Of a DNA stretch of 64,000 nt, positions 34,675-45,152 are shown one piece after another. The DNA is from Nocardioides cavernae. Lineage in GTDB: Bacteria > Actinomycetota > Actinomycetes > Propionibacteriales > Nocardioidaceae. How positions within the stretch are numbered: position 1 is the stretch's first letter; every line of letters starts with the position of its first letter. A program made the translations under genes and the position numbers. The notes beneath the pieces were generated by a model. That model was not told the origin of the DNA. It saw only the letters and a program-made list of their open reading frames with translations, and searched no databases. The DNA is taken from NCBI RefSeq assembly GCF_016907475.1, contig NZ_JAFBCA010000001.1:2666001-2730000 (forward strand). The letters are read 5' to 3'.

Positions 34675-35319
34675 TCAGTCGTAGGTGTAGCCGAAGACCT
34701 CGATGTCCTCGGCGTAGACCTCGGCGACCCGCTGGCGGGTCTCGTCGGTGTAGTAGTCGTGGTAGGTGCCGTGCTTGGACTTGTTCTTGTGCACGGGCGT
34801 CGACGGCTCGAGGCCGAGCTGCACCTGCACCCGCTGCAGGTCCGCGACGAAGTTCTCCGTGCGACCGATGAAGTCGACCTCGCGGCCGTGCTTCGGTGCG
34901 CGCAGGTAGGTGATCTGCGGCGTCCCGACGCGCGGCAGCTCCTCGGTCCCGCGCATCACGAACTCGTCGAAGCCGGAGTAGGCCGAGGCCGCTCGCCACA
35001 TCTCGTTGCCGTCGCGCATCGAGCCGTGCTTGACGTCCTGCGGCTTGCCGCTGCTGGGCCCGTGCCGACGGTCCCAGGCCGAGATCATCGAGTACCACGA
35101 CACCATCCGTGCCCACGGGTTGCGGACGAACCCGAAGGTCCAGTAGTCGATCACCTGCGGCTCGTTCTTGATGATCTTGCCCAGCGTCGCGTGGCGGCCG
35201 ATCGGGACGCGTGCCTTGCGGGCGTCGGGGCAGGCCTCCTTGACGGTCTCCTCCACCGACACGCCGCCCGTCTTGGGGACGTGGACGAAGAGGACCTTGC
35301 GCGAGTCGCTGATCAGCAC
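34675..35319 (-). CDS. Sulfotransferase-family protein C
   Basis: A 214-residue paralogue of A, equal in length and alike through most of the chain. LFVHVPKTGGVSVEET (5'-loop), FVRNPWARMVSWYSMI (3'-loop), VDFIGRTENFVADLQRVQ and HKNKSKHGTYHDYYTDET are the matching parts. GTG 35319 has TAACCT 6 nt upstream. The copies flank gene B in the same orientation, which suggests duplication followed by insertion of B, or the reverse. Confidence 0.82.
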   Translation of the reverse strand: MLISDSRKVLFVHVPKTGGVSVEETVKEACPDARKARVPIGRHATLGKIIKNEPQVIDYWTFGFVRNPWARMVSWYSMISAWDRRHGPSSGKPQDVKHGSMRDGNEMWRAASAYSGFDEFVMRGTEELPRVGTPQITYLRAPKHGREVDFIGRTENFVADLQRVQVQLGLEPSTPVHKNKSKHGTYHDYYTDETRQRVAEVYAEDIEVFGYTYD

Positions 35320-35325
35320 GCGGCG

Positions 35326-35331
35326 AGGTTA
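35326..35331 (-). promoter_or_regulatory. -10 box (TAACCT) of sulfotransferase C
   Basis: TAACCT, 6 nt before GTG 35319 on the minus strand. Confidence 0.5.
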
Positions 35332-35349
35332 TCCCACGCTCCGCCTGAC

Positions 35350-35355
35350 TACTCT
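35350..35355 (+). promoter_or_regulatory. -10 box (TACTCT) of the ABC-F gene
   Basis: TACTCT, 6 nt before GTG 35362; back to back with the box for sulfotransferase C in a 42-bp intergenic region. Confidence 0.5.
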
Positions 35356-35361
35356 GGGCCC

Positions 35362-36999
35362 GTGACCGGCACCCTCGTCGCGAAGGACCTGGCCGGTGGC
35401 CACGGGCCGCGCACCCTCTTCGAGTCCCTGAACCTGACCGTCTCCCCGGGCGACGTGGTGGGGGTCGTCGGAGCCAACGGCGCCGGGAAGTCCACGCTCC
35501 TGCGACTGCTCGCCGGCGAGTCCGCGCCGATGGCCGGACGGGTGTCGACCGCACCGTCGGACGCCTTCGTGGGCTGGCTCCCGCAGGAGCACGAGCGCAT
35601 CCCCGGCGAGACGATCGCCGGCTACCTCGGCCGGCGCACGGGTGCCACCCGCGCGACCCGGGCGATGGAGGACGCCGCCGCGGCGCTCGAGTCGGATGAC
35701 CCCGAGGCCTCCGACGTGTACGCCGTCGCACTGGACCACTGGCTGGCGACCGGCGCGCCGGACCTCGAGGACCGCGCTCCCGCGGTCCTGGCGGAGCTCG
35801 GCCTCGACCTCGGCCTGGACGCCCTCATGACGACGCTCTCGGGCGGCCAGGCGGCTCGTGCGGCCCTCGCCGCGCTGCTGCTGAGCCGGTTCGACGTGGT
35901 GCTCCTCGACGAGCCCACGAACGACCTCGACCTCGCCGGCCTCGAGCGGCTGGAGTCGTTCGTCCGCGGCCTCCGCGCCGGCATCGTCGTGGTCTCCCAC
36001 GACCGGGAGTTCCTGGCCCGCTGCGTCACGCGGGTCGTCGAGCTCGACCTCGCCCAGCGCCAGGTCGCGGTCTACGACGGCGGTTACGACGCCTACCTCG
36101 AGGAGCGGGCGGTCGCCCGGCGGCACGCCCGCGAGGCCTACGAGGAGTTCGCGGACAAGAAGGCCGACCTGGTCTCCCGCGCCCGCACCCAGCGGGAGTG
36201 GAGCTCGCAGGGTGTGCGCAACGCGATGCGGAAGGCCCCCGACAACGACAAGATCCGCCGGCGCGCGCAGAGCGAGTCGTCGGAGAAGCAGGCCCAGAAG
36301 GTGCGGCAGATGGAGTCCCGGATCGCGCGCCTCGAGGAGGTCGAGGAGCCCCGCAAGGAGTGGGTGCTGCAGTTCGACATCGCGACCGCACCCCGGTCGT
36401 CGAGCGTCGTCGCCGTCCTCGACGCGGCGGTCGTCCGGCTGGACGACTTCCAGCTCGGGCCGGTCTCGCTGCAGGTGTCGGCCGGGGACCGCATCGCCAT
36501 CACCGGTCCCAACGGCGCCGGCAAGACCACCCTGCTGCGGCTGCTGCTCGGTCACCTGGCACCCGACGAGGGCCGTGCCTCCCTCGGCGCGAGCGTCGCG
36601 GTCGGCGAGATCGACCAGGCACGTACGTCGCTGGCGGAGGCACTGCCGCTCGGCGACTCCTTTGAGGCCGCCGTGCCGGCGATGACCCCGGCCGAGGTGC
36701 GCACCCTGCTGGCCAAGTTCGGCCTCAAGGCCGACCAGGTCGGCAGCCTCGTCCACCGGCTCTCGCCCGGCGAGCGCACCCGGGCCGCCATGGCGCTCCT
36801 GCAGGCCCGTGGCGTCAACCTGCTCGTCCTCGACGAGCCCACCAACCACCTCGACCTGCCCGCGATCGAGCAGCTCGAGCAGGCCCTGGCGACGTACGAC
36901 GGCACGCTGCTGCTCGTCTCCCACGACCGCCGGATGCTGGCCAACGTCACCCTCGACCAGCGCTGGGACGTCGACGGGGGCCGGGTCACCGCTCGTTAG
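35362..36999 (+). CDS. ABC-F family ATPase
   Basis: A 545-residue soluble protein with two ATPase domains and no membrane segment. Domain 1: GANGAGKSTLLRLLAG, LSGGQAARAAL, LLDEPTNDLDL. Domain 2: GPNGAGKTTLLRLLLG, LSPGERTRAAM, LVLDEPTNHLDL. A charged interdomain linker (about 255-335, rich in Arg/Glu/Lys) is the P-site tRNA interaction motif region. ABC-F proteins act on stalled ribosomes; some protect against antibiotics. GTG 35362 is set by the -10 box. Confidence 0.92.
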   Translation: MTGTLVAKDLAGGHGPRTLFESLNLTVSPGDVVGVVGANGAGKSTLLRLLAGESAPMAGRVSTAPSDAFVGWLPQEHERIPGETIAGYLGRRTGATRATRAMEDAAAALESDDPEASDVYAVALDHWLATGAPDLEDRAPAVLAELGLDLGLDALMTTLSGGQAARAALAALLLSRFDVVLLDEPTNDLDLAGLERLESFVRGLRAGIVVVSHDREFLARCVTRVVELDLAQRQVAVYDGGYDAYLEERAVARRHAREAYEEFADKKADLVSRARTQREWSSQGVRNAMRKAPDNDKIRRRAQSESSEKQAQKVRQMESRIARLEEVEEPRKEWVLQFDIATAPRSSSVVAVLDAAVVRLDDFQLGPVSLQVSAGDRIAITGPNGAGKTTLLRLLLGHLAPDEGRASLGASVAVGEIDQARTSLAEALPLGDSFEAAVPAMTPAEVRTLLAKFGLKADQVGSLVHRLSPGERTRAAMALLQARGVNLLVLDEPTNHLDLPAIEQLEQALATYDGTLLLVSHDRRMLANVTLDQRWDVDGGRVTAR

Positions 37000-37002
37000 C
37001 AT
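36997..37002 (+). promoter_or_regulatory. -10 box (TAGCAT) of the cytochrome b561 gene
   Basis: TAGCAT begins at the ABC-F stop codon, 7 nt before GTG 37010. Confidence 0.45.
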
Positions 37003-37009
37003 CCCCGGC

Positions 37010-37573
37010 GTGACGACGACGGGGGAGAGGCGTGGCTACCGCGCCTCGCAGAAGGTCCTGCACTGGCTGACGGTGCTGGCCGTGGCCGCCCAGCTCACGG
37101 TCGGCTACCTCCTCGACCTCGACGGAGACTGCGACCCGCCCGGGGAGGACCGGAGTGGCGGCGACACCAGCGACGCCGAGGAGGACCGGCTCGATCGGCT
37201 CGAGGACCAGTGCGAGGCCCGCGCCGACGACTACGACCTGCTCGGAGGTGGGTTCGACCTCGCCGAGGTGCACCTGCTCCTCGGCCTCACCGTGCTGGCG
37301 CTCGGCGTGGTGCGACCGCTGTGGCGCAGGGTCGTCGGCCTGCCGCCGTGGTCCGAGCACCTCTCGGCCGGCCAGCGACGCCGGGTCCACTGGACCGAGC
37401 GCGCCCTGCTGGCGCTGCTCGTCGTCGTGCCGCTCAGCGGGATCGTGCTGATCGCCACCGGGGACGACGCCTGGCTGCCGCTGCACGTCGGCGCCCACGT
37501 CGCGTTCTTCGTGGCGCTCGCGGCGCACCTGTCGACCAACCTGCGGCCGGTCATCCTGCGCCGGATGCTCTGA
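37010..37573 (+). CDS. Cytochrome b561-family membrane protein
   Basis: A 187-residue four-helix protein. Haem-ligand histidine candidates are QKVLHWLTVLAV (helix 1), DLAEVHLLLGLTV (helix 2), LPLHVGAHVAFF (helix 3/4) and LAAHLSTNL. An acidic insertion of about 40 residues lies between helices 1 and 2 (DGDCDPPGEDRSGGDTSDAE), with a Cys pair. Bacterial b561 proteins move electrons from quinol, often to oxygen or superoxide. Convergent with the thioredoxin-rhodanese gene. Confidence 0.8.
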   Translation: MTTTGERRGYRASQKVLHWLTVLAVAAQLTVGYLLDLDGDCDPPGEDRSGGDTSDAEEDRLDRLEDQCEARADDYDLLGGGFDLAEVHLLLGLTVLALGVVRPLWRRVVGLPPWSEHLSAGQRRRVHWTERALLALLVVVPLSGIVLIATGDDAWLPLHVGAHVAFFVALAAHLSTNLRPVILRRML

Positions 37574-37594
37574 CCGCGGTCGGGCACGCGGGTC

Positions 37595-38275
37595 TCAGGC
37601 CTCGAGCGGCCAGCCCCGCTGCGCCCAGCCGCCCGTACCGCCGGCGACGTTGATCGCCGTGATGCCCTTCGCGCGCAGGTGGTCGACGACCGCGCGGCTG
37701 CGGTTGCCGGACTGGCAGATGACGAAGACCGGGACGCCCGTCGGCAGCTCCTCGACCCGCGTCGGGACGTCGTTCATCGGGATGTGCACGGCACCGGGGA
37801 CGCGGCCGCCGGCCACCTCGGCGTCCTCGCGGACGTCGACGACGTAGGCGCCCTGGCTGTGGGCGGCGGCGAACTCGTCGAGGCCGACCTCGTCCTGCGG
37901 ACCGTTGGCGGCGGCCTCCTGCGCGGCGGCCACCTCCTGGCGTACGGCGTCCATGTCGAGCTCGCGGGCCTGCTCGATCACACCGGTGAGGGCCTGCGGC
38001 GGCATCGCGCCGGCCTGGTTGAAGAGCAGGATGCCGTCGCGGAAGAGCATGAGGGTCGGGATGGACGTGATCGCGGCCATCTGGGCGAGCTGCTGCTCGG
38101 CCTCGGTGTCGACCTTCCCGAAGACGATGTCGGGGTTGTCCTCGGACGCCTTCTCGAAGACGGGGGCGAACTGGCGGCACGGCCCGCACCACGCAGCCCA
38201 GAAGTCGACGAGGACGATGCCCTCGCCGCTCACGGTCTGCTCGAAGTCGGCCAGGGTCAGCTCACGCGTGCTCAT
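37595..38275 (-). CDS. Thioredoxin-rhodanese fusion protein
   Basis: A 226-residue two-domain protein. Residues 1-105 are a thioredoxin with active site WAAWCGPCRQF and the cis-Pro in TSIPTLMLF. A short linker leads to a rhodanese domain (about 130-226) whose catalytic loop is FVICQSGNRSRAV; the Cys would carry a persulfide. The fusion suggests that thioredoxin reduces the persulfide or relays sulfur. ATG 38275 overlaps the upstream flavoenzyme stop by 4 bp (ATGA), so it is the second gene of that operon. Confidence 0.92.
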   Translation of the reverse strand: MSTRELTLADFEQTVSGEGIVLVDFWAAWCGPCRQFAPVFEKASEDNPDIVFGKVDTEAEQQLAQMAAITSIPTLMLFRDGILLFNQAGAMPPQALTGVIEQARELDMDAVRQEVAAAQEAAANGPQDEVGLDEFAAAHSQGAYVVDVREDAEVAGGRVPGAVHIPMNDVPTRVEELPTGVPVFVICQSGNRSRAVVDHLRAKGITAINVAGGTGGWAQRGWPLEA

Positions 38276-39864
38276 GCTCCAAGCGTGCCACGGCGACCCG
38301 CGTCGAGCAGCACCCCCGGGTTCAGCACCCCGGCGGGGTCGAGGACGGACTTCGCCGCGGCCAGGGCGGCGGCGAACGCGTCGGGCCGCTGCTCGTCGTA
38401 CCAGGGTCGGTGGTCGCGGCCCACCGCGTGGTGGTGGGTGATGGTGCCGCCGTGGTCCACGATCGCGCGCGAGACGCTCGCCTTCACCTCGTCCCACTGC
38501 TCGACCAGCGAGCCCCAGCGGCCGGGGGCGTAGACGCCGTAGTAGGGCGCCGGGCCGTCGGGGTAGACGTGGGTGAACCGGCAGGTGACCACCGCGGCGC
38601 CGCACACCCGCTCCGCCGCCTCCTGGGCGGCGGCGGTGACGGCGGCGTGCAGCGAGGGGAAGCGGTCCCAGGTGCACGCGGTCTCGAAGGTCTCGACGAC
38701 CATCGAGCGCCGGGCCATCGCGTCGCGCTGGTAGGGCATCCTGATGAACGACGAGCGCCAGCTCGCGGCCGCACCGGCGGCGTCGCCCTGCTGGTGGGTG
38801 GTCGCCTCGCCGCCGTGCTCCGCGGTGATCGCGAGGGCTCGGTCGAGAGCGTCGTCGACCGGGTGGTCGGCCGACTCGAAGCCGAGCACGAGCACCCCGC
38901 CGCTGGTCGACGCGCCTGCGTTGAGGAAGGCCTCCGCCGGGTCGAGCAGCCGGCAGTTGCTGGGGTGCAGGCCGGACTGGGCGATCGCGCGGGTGGCGTC
39001 GACCGCTCGCTCGTAGGAGGCGAACGTCACCGACGCGGTACGCCGCCAGCGCGGCCGCTGCTGGAGCCGGACCCAGGCCTCGGTGATCACGCCGAGCGTG
39101 CCCTCCGAGCCGAGGAACAGGCGGTCGGGCGAGGGGCCCGCGCCCGAGCCCGGCAGCCGCCGGGTCTCCGTGACGCCGGCCGGGGTGACGACCCGCATCG
39201 ACTCGGTCAGGTCGTCGATGCGGGTGTGGAGGGTGGCGAAGTGACCGCCCGCCCGCGTCGCCAGCCACCCACCCAGCGTCGAGAACTCGAAGGACTGCGG
39301 GAAGTGCCGCAGGGTCAGGCCGTGGGGGCGGAGCTGGTCCTCGAGGTGCGGTCCGAGGACGCCGCCCTGCACGCGGGCGGCGCGGCTGGTCGCGTCGACC
39401 TCGAGGACCCGGTCGAGCCGCCCGAGGTCGAGGGTGACCGCCGGGCCGTCGAAGCGCGGCTCGACGCCGCCGACGACCGAGCTGCCGCCGCCGTACGGCA
39501 CGACGGCGACCTCCTCCCCGCTGCACCACTCGAGGACCGCCGCGACCTCGTCGTCGTCACGGGGCCGGACGACGACGTCCGGGAGCGGCCCGACGTCGCC
39601 CTGGAGGTTGCGCACCACGTCGCGGAAGGCCTTGCCGCGGGCGTGGGAGAGCCGGTCGGTGGCCTCGGTGGAGGCGATCGCCTGCAGCCGCGGCGGGACG
39701 TCGATGCGGGGAGCGGGCAGGTCGAGCGAGGCCGGCTCCGGCGGGTCGTGCGGGGTGAAGTCGTGGTCGGGGAGCAGGGCGGAGGCGCGGGCCACCAGGG
39801 TCCCGACCTCCGCGGCCGTGACCTCCTGCTCGACCTCGCCCCAGCCCCACCACGAACGCGTCAT
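38272..39864 (-). CDS. FAD-binding oxidase, alkyldihydroxyacetonephosphate synthase-like
   Basis: A 530-residue VAO/PCMH-type flavoenzyme. FAD region AVVPYGGGSSVVGGVEP and FSTLGGWLATRAGGHFATL at about 165 and 230. TCRFTHVYPDGPAPYYGVYAP and TITHHHAVGRDHRPWYDEQ near the end match alkyl-DHAP synthase signatures, including the His-rich active-site segment. AGPS makes ether lipids; in actinobacteria the paralogues' substrates are mostly untested. ATG 39864 has CACACT 6 nt upstream. Operon with the thioredoxin-rhodanese gene. Confidence 0.83.
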   Translation of the reverse strand: MTRSWWGWGEVEQEVTAAEVGTLVARASALLPDHDFTPHDPPEPASLDLPAPRIDVPPRLQAIASTEATDRLSHARGKAFRDVVRNLQGDVGPLPDVVVRPRDDDEVAAVLEWCSGEEVAVVPYGGGSSVVGGVEPRFDGPAVTLDLGRLDRVLEVDATSRAARVQGGVLGPHLEDQLRPHGLTLRHFPQSFEFSTLGGWLATRAGGHFATLHTRIDDLTESMRVVTPAGVTETRRLPGSGAGPSPDRLFLGSEGTLGVITEAWVRLQQRPRWRRTASVTFASYERAVDATRAIAQSGLHPSNCRLLDPAEAFLNAGASTSGGVLVLGFESADHPVDDALDRALAITAEHGGEATTHQQGDAAGAAASWRSSFIRMPYQRDAMARRSMVVETFETACTWDRFPSLHAAVTAAAQEAAERVCGAAVVTCRFTHVYPDGPAPYYGVYAPGRWGSLVEQWDEVKASVSRAIVDHGGTITHHHAVGRDHRPWYDEQRPDAFAAALAAAKSVLDPAGVLNPGVLLDAGRRGTLGA

Positions 39865-39895
39865 GGAGCCAGTGTGGCGGCGGGGCGGGGCCGCG

Positions 39896-40582
39896 TCACC
39901 AGCCGCGTTCGCGCCACTCCGCGAGGTGCGGCCGCTCGTCGCCGAGCCGGCCGTCGCCGCCGTGCCCGGGGTAGAACCACGTCTCGTCCGGGAGCCGGCC
40001 GAAGATCTTGGTCTCCACCTCGCTGACGAGCTGGGCGAAGGCGTCGGCGTCGCCGAACGTCGCGCCCACGCCACCGGGGAAGAGGGAGTCGCCGGTGAAG
40101 AGGTGCGGGGTGGGCGCGACCGCCCGGTCGTCGAGAAGGAGGCAGATGGACCCGGGCGTGTGCCCCGCGATCGGGACGACGACCAGGTCGCAGGGACCGA
40201 CGGCCACCTTGTCCCCGGCGTCCACCCGGCGGTCCACCCGGACCCCGGTCTGCTGCTCGATGGCGTCGGCGTCGGGGCCTCCGGCGACGACGAGCGCAGC
40301 GGGGTGGGCGGCCTTCACCGCTGCCAGCGCGCGGTGGTGGTCCCAGTGCTGGTGGGTGGTGACGATCGAGGTGAGCGAGCGGTCGCCGACCAGCTCGAGC
40401 AGCCGCTCCGGCTCCGCGGCGGCGTCGATCAGCACGACCTCGTCCGTGGTCGCGCAGTGCAGCAGGTAGCAGTTGTTGGACATCTTCGGGTCCACCGCGA
40501 CCTTGGTCACGGTGAGGTCGCCGAGGGTGCGGACGTCGGGGGCGCCGCCGGGCGAGACGTCGCCCGTGTAGTCGTTCACCAT
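39896..40582 (-). CDS. Metallo-beta-lactamase fold hydrolase
   Basis: A 228-residue MBL-fold protein. The dinuclear zinc motif is TTHQHWDHHRAL (HxHxDH) at about residue 78; further ligands lie in VPIAGHTPGSI, LFTGDSLFPGGVG and WFYPGHGGDG. This fits the glyoxalase II-like group that splits thioesters, although the substrate may be a mycothiol conjugate, given the partner gene. Its ATG lies inside the end of the maleylpyruvate isomerase-like gene (7-bp overlap), so they form one operon. Confidence 0.88.
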   Translation of the reverse strand: MVNDYTGDVSPGGAPDVRTLGDLTVTKVAVDPKMSNNCYLLHCATTDEVVLIDAAAEPERLLELVGDRSLTSIVTTHQHWDHHRALAAVKAAHPAALVVAGGPDADAIEQQTGVRVDRRVDAGDKVAVGPCDLVVVPIAGHTPGSICLLLDDRAVAPTPHLFTGDSLFPGGVGATFGDADAFAQLVSEVETKIFGRLPDETWFYPGHGGDGRLGDERPHLAEWRERGW

Positions 40583-41349
40583 GTCTCCACCTCCGGGAGG
40601 TCGTTCGAGTCGGTCGTGAGGCCCTCGCCGGTGCCGCGGCCGGTCAGCCACCACCCCAGCGCGGCCGACGTACCGGTGACGAGGGGCCCGCCGTCACCGT
40701 CGTCGGGCGCGGCGCCGTAGTGCCAGGTGACGGTGACGAGGGGCCCGCCGTCACCGTCGTCGGGCGCGGCGCCGTAGTGCCAGGTGCGGTCGAGGTCGGT
40801 CGGTCGTACGTCGAAGGGCGCGGGGTAGGGGCGCTTGGTCATCGACTCCAGCAGGATCGCCCGGAAGTCGGCCGGCCAGTCGTCGGCGGTGTACCCGGCG
40901 CCGAGGTCGGCGTGGTGGATCTCCACCTCGCGCACGCGCATCAGCACGACGTTGCGCAGCGCGAAGTCGGGCCCGCCGGGCGTGCGCTCGAACCGGCCCT
41001 CCCAGTCGGGCTCGTGCATCGACCCGAGCGCCTCGCCGAAGCGGCCGGTGGCCGCGAGGAAGCGCTCACGCAGCTCGTCGGGGGCAGCCGCGGCGAGGTC
41101 CTCGATGTCGGCGTCGCGCGCCTCGGGCGAGGCGTACATGGGCTGCGGCCGGCCGACGTGCGCGCCGTGCAGGACGCCTGCCAGGCCCTCGCCGTTGAGC
41201 GTGAGGTGGGCCACGACGTGGGCGCGCGTCCAGCCGGGGAGTTGGGACGGCTCGGCATACTGGGGGTCGGAGAGCGCGTCGACCGTGCGGACGAGCGCTC
41301 GATCGGCTCGGGCGATGGTGTCCGGGTCAGGTCTCGGGACGTCGATCAC
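40576..41349 (-). CDS. Maleylpyruvate isomerase-family (mycothiol-dependent) protein
   Basis: A 257-residue DinB-like enzyme. [18 protein letters not shown] and [20 protein letters not shown] are the usual N-terminal helices with the first His ligand; [14 protein letters not shown] holds the others. The family uses mycothiol as cofactor. A 57-bp in-frame tandem duplication (40674-40787) doubles a 19-residue stretch, seen as two [17 protein letters not shown] units near the C-terminus. GTG 41349 is the likely start. Operon with the MBL hydrolase gene. Confidence 0.85.
   Translation of the reverse strand: MIDVPRPDPDTIARADRALVRTVDALSDPQYAEPSQLPGWTRAHVVAHLTLNGEGLAGVLHGAHVGRPQPMYASPEARDADIEDLAAAAPDELRERFLAATGRFGEALGSMHEPDWEGRFERTPGGPDFALRNVVLMRVREVEIHHADLGAGYTADDWPADFRAILLESMTKRPYPAPFDVRPTDLDRTWHYGAAPDDGDGGPLVTVTWHYGAAPDDGDGGPLVTGTSAALGWWLTGRGTGEGLTTDSNDLPEVETW
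40674..40787. repeat. 57-bp in-frame tandem duplication
   Basis: Two adjacent 57-bp copies (40674-40730 and 40731-40787) identical at 56 of 57 bases; only the final base differs. The length is a multiple of three, so the reading frame is kept and 19 residues are repeated in the maleylpyruvate isomerase-like protein. Confidence 0.95.
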
Positions 41350-41518
41350 CCGCCCATCGTGCCACCTCCACAGACACCTCACGGTCCACCCTGCCGGGTG
41401 GACGATGGGCCCGCTGTCGGTGGTGCGTGAGAGTGTTGACCGGTGCGTCGACTTGCCAGCGACGCCACTCCGGGACGAACATGTGTTCGACTCCGTCAAT
41501 GCCAGAACGAGGACCACT

Positions 41519-44560
<3,042 letters not shown>

Positions 44561-44589
44561 GCACCAAGGGTCCTCACAGGTCCTCTGGC

Positions 44590-44595
44590 TAGGGT
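44590..44595 (+). promoter_or_regulatory. -10 box (TAGGGT) of the Rieske gene
   Basis: TAGGGT, 6 nt before ATG 44602. Confidence 0.5.
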
Positions 44596-44601
44596 CGCCG
44601 C

Positions 44602-45075
44602 ATGACCGCCATGAACAGACGTCGCGCCCTGACCGGCTCCGCCGCCATCGTCGTCGGTGTCCCTGTCCTCGCCGCCTGCGGCTCCGACGACGAGCCGACG
44701 GCCGACCCGTCCTCCTCGCCCTCCCCGTCGCCGAGCGACGAGTCGCCCTCGTCGCCGAGCACCGACGGGACGGAGACCCCGAGCGCCGCGGCGGCGCTGG
44801 CCACCACCTCGGCCGTGCCCGTTGGCGGCTGCTTGGTCAACGCGGACGCGAAGGTCGTGGTCACCCAGCCGACCGAGGGCGACTTCAAGGCGTTCTCCGC
44901 CGTGTGCACGCACCAGGGCTGCCTCGTCGAGTCCAGCAGCGACGGCGAGATCCCGTGCCCGTGCCACCTCAGCCACTTCTCCCTGGAGGACGGGTCGCCG
45001 CTGTCGGGGCCGGCGTCGGCGCCCCTCGCGCCGGTCGAGATCACCGTCGACGGTGACTCGATCACGCAGGCCTGA
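44602..45075 (+). CDS. Rieske [2Fe-2S] lipoprotein
   Basis: A 157-residue exported iron-sulfur protein. The N-terminus has NRRRALTG (twin-arginine-like) and lipobox VPVLAACG, so it is probably a Tat-exported lipoprotein. A Ser/Pro/Asp linker of about 40 residues follows. The cluster ligands are CTHQGC and CPCHLSHF (CxH and CxxH). It likely passes electrons outside the membrane; the partner is unknown. ATG 44602 follows the -10 box; ATG 44611 is also in frame. Confidence 0.88.
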   Translation: MTAMNRRRALTGSAAIVVGVPVLAACGSDDEPTADPSSSPSPSPSDESPSSPSTDGTETPSAAAALATTSAVPVGGCLVNADAKVVVTQPTEGDFKAFSAVCTHQGCLVESSSDGEIPCPCHLSHFSLEDGSPLSGPASAPLAPVEITVDGDSITQA

Positions 45076-45099
45076 GCCCACGTCGGGCTGAGGCACGAA

Positions 45100-45140
45100 C
45101 GGGCGGCCCCCACCCGACGGAGGTTGTCGGGGGCCGCCCG
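45100..45140 (+). terminator. Strong hairpin between the Rieske gene and uvrC
   Basis: CGGGCGGCCCCC (45100-45111) pairs perfectly with GGGGGCCGCCCG (45129-45140), a 12-bp GC stem with a 17-nt loop. It ends the Rieske transcript just before the uvrC -10 box. Confidence 0.75.
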
Positions 45141-45146
45141 TAGGGT
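45141..45146 (+). promoter_or_regulatory. -10 box (TAGGGT) of uvrC
   Basis: TAGGGT starts at the base after the hairpin and is 6 nt before GTG 45153, implying a leaderless uvrC-rapZ-yvcK transcript. Confidence 0.5.
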
Positions 45147-45152
45147 TGGCGG

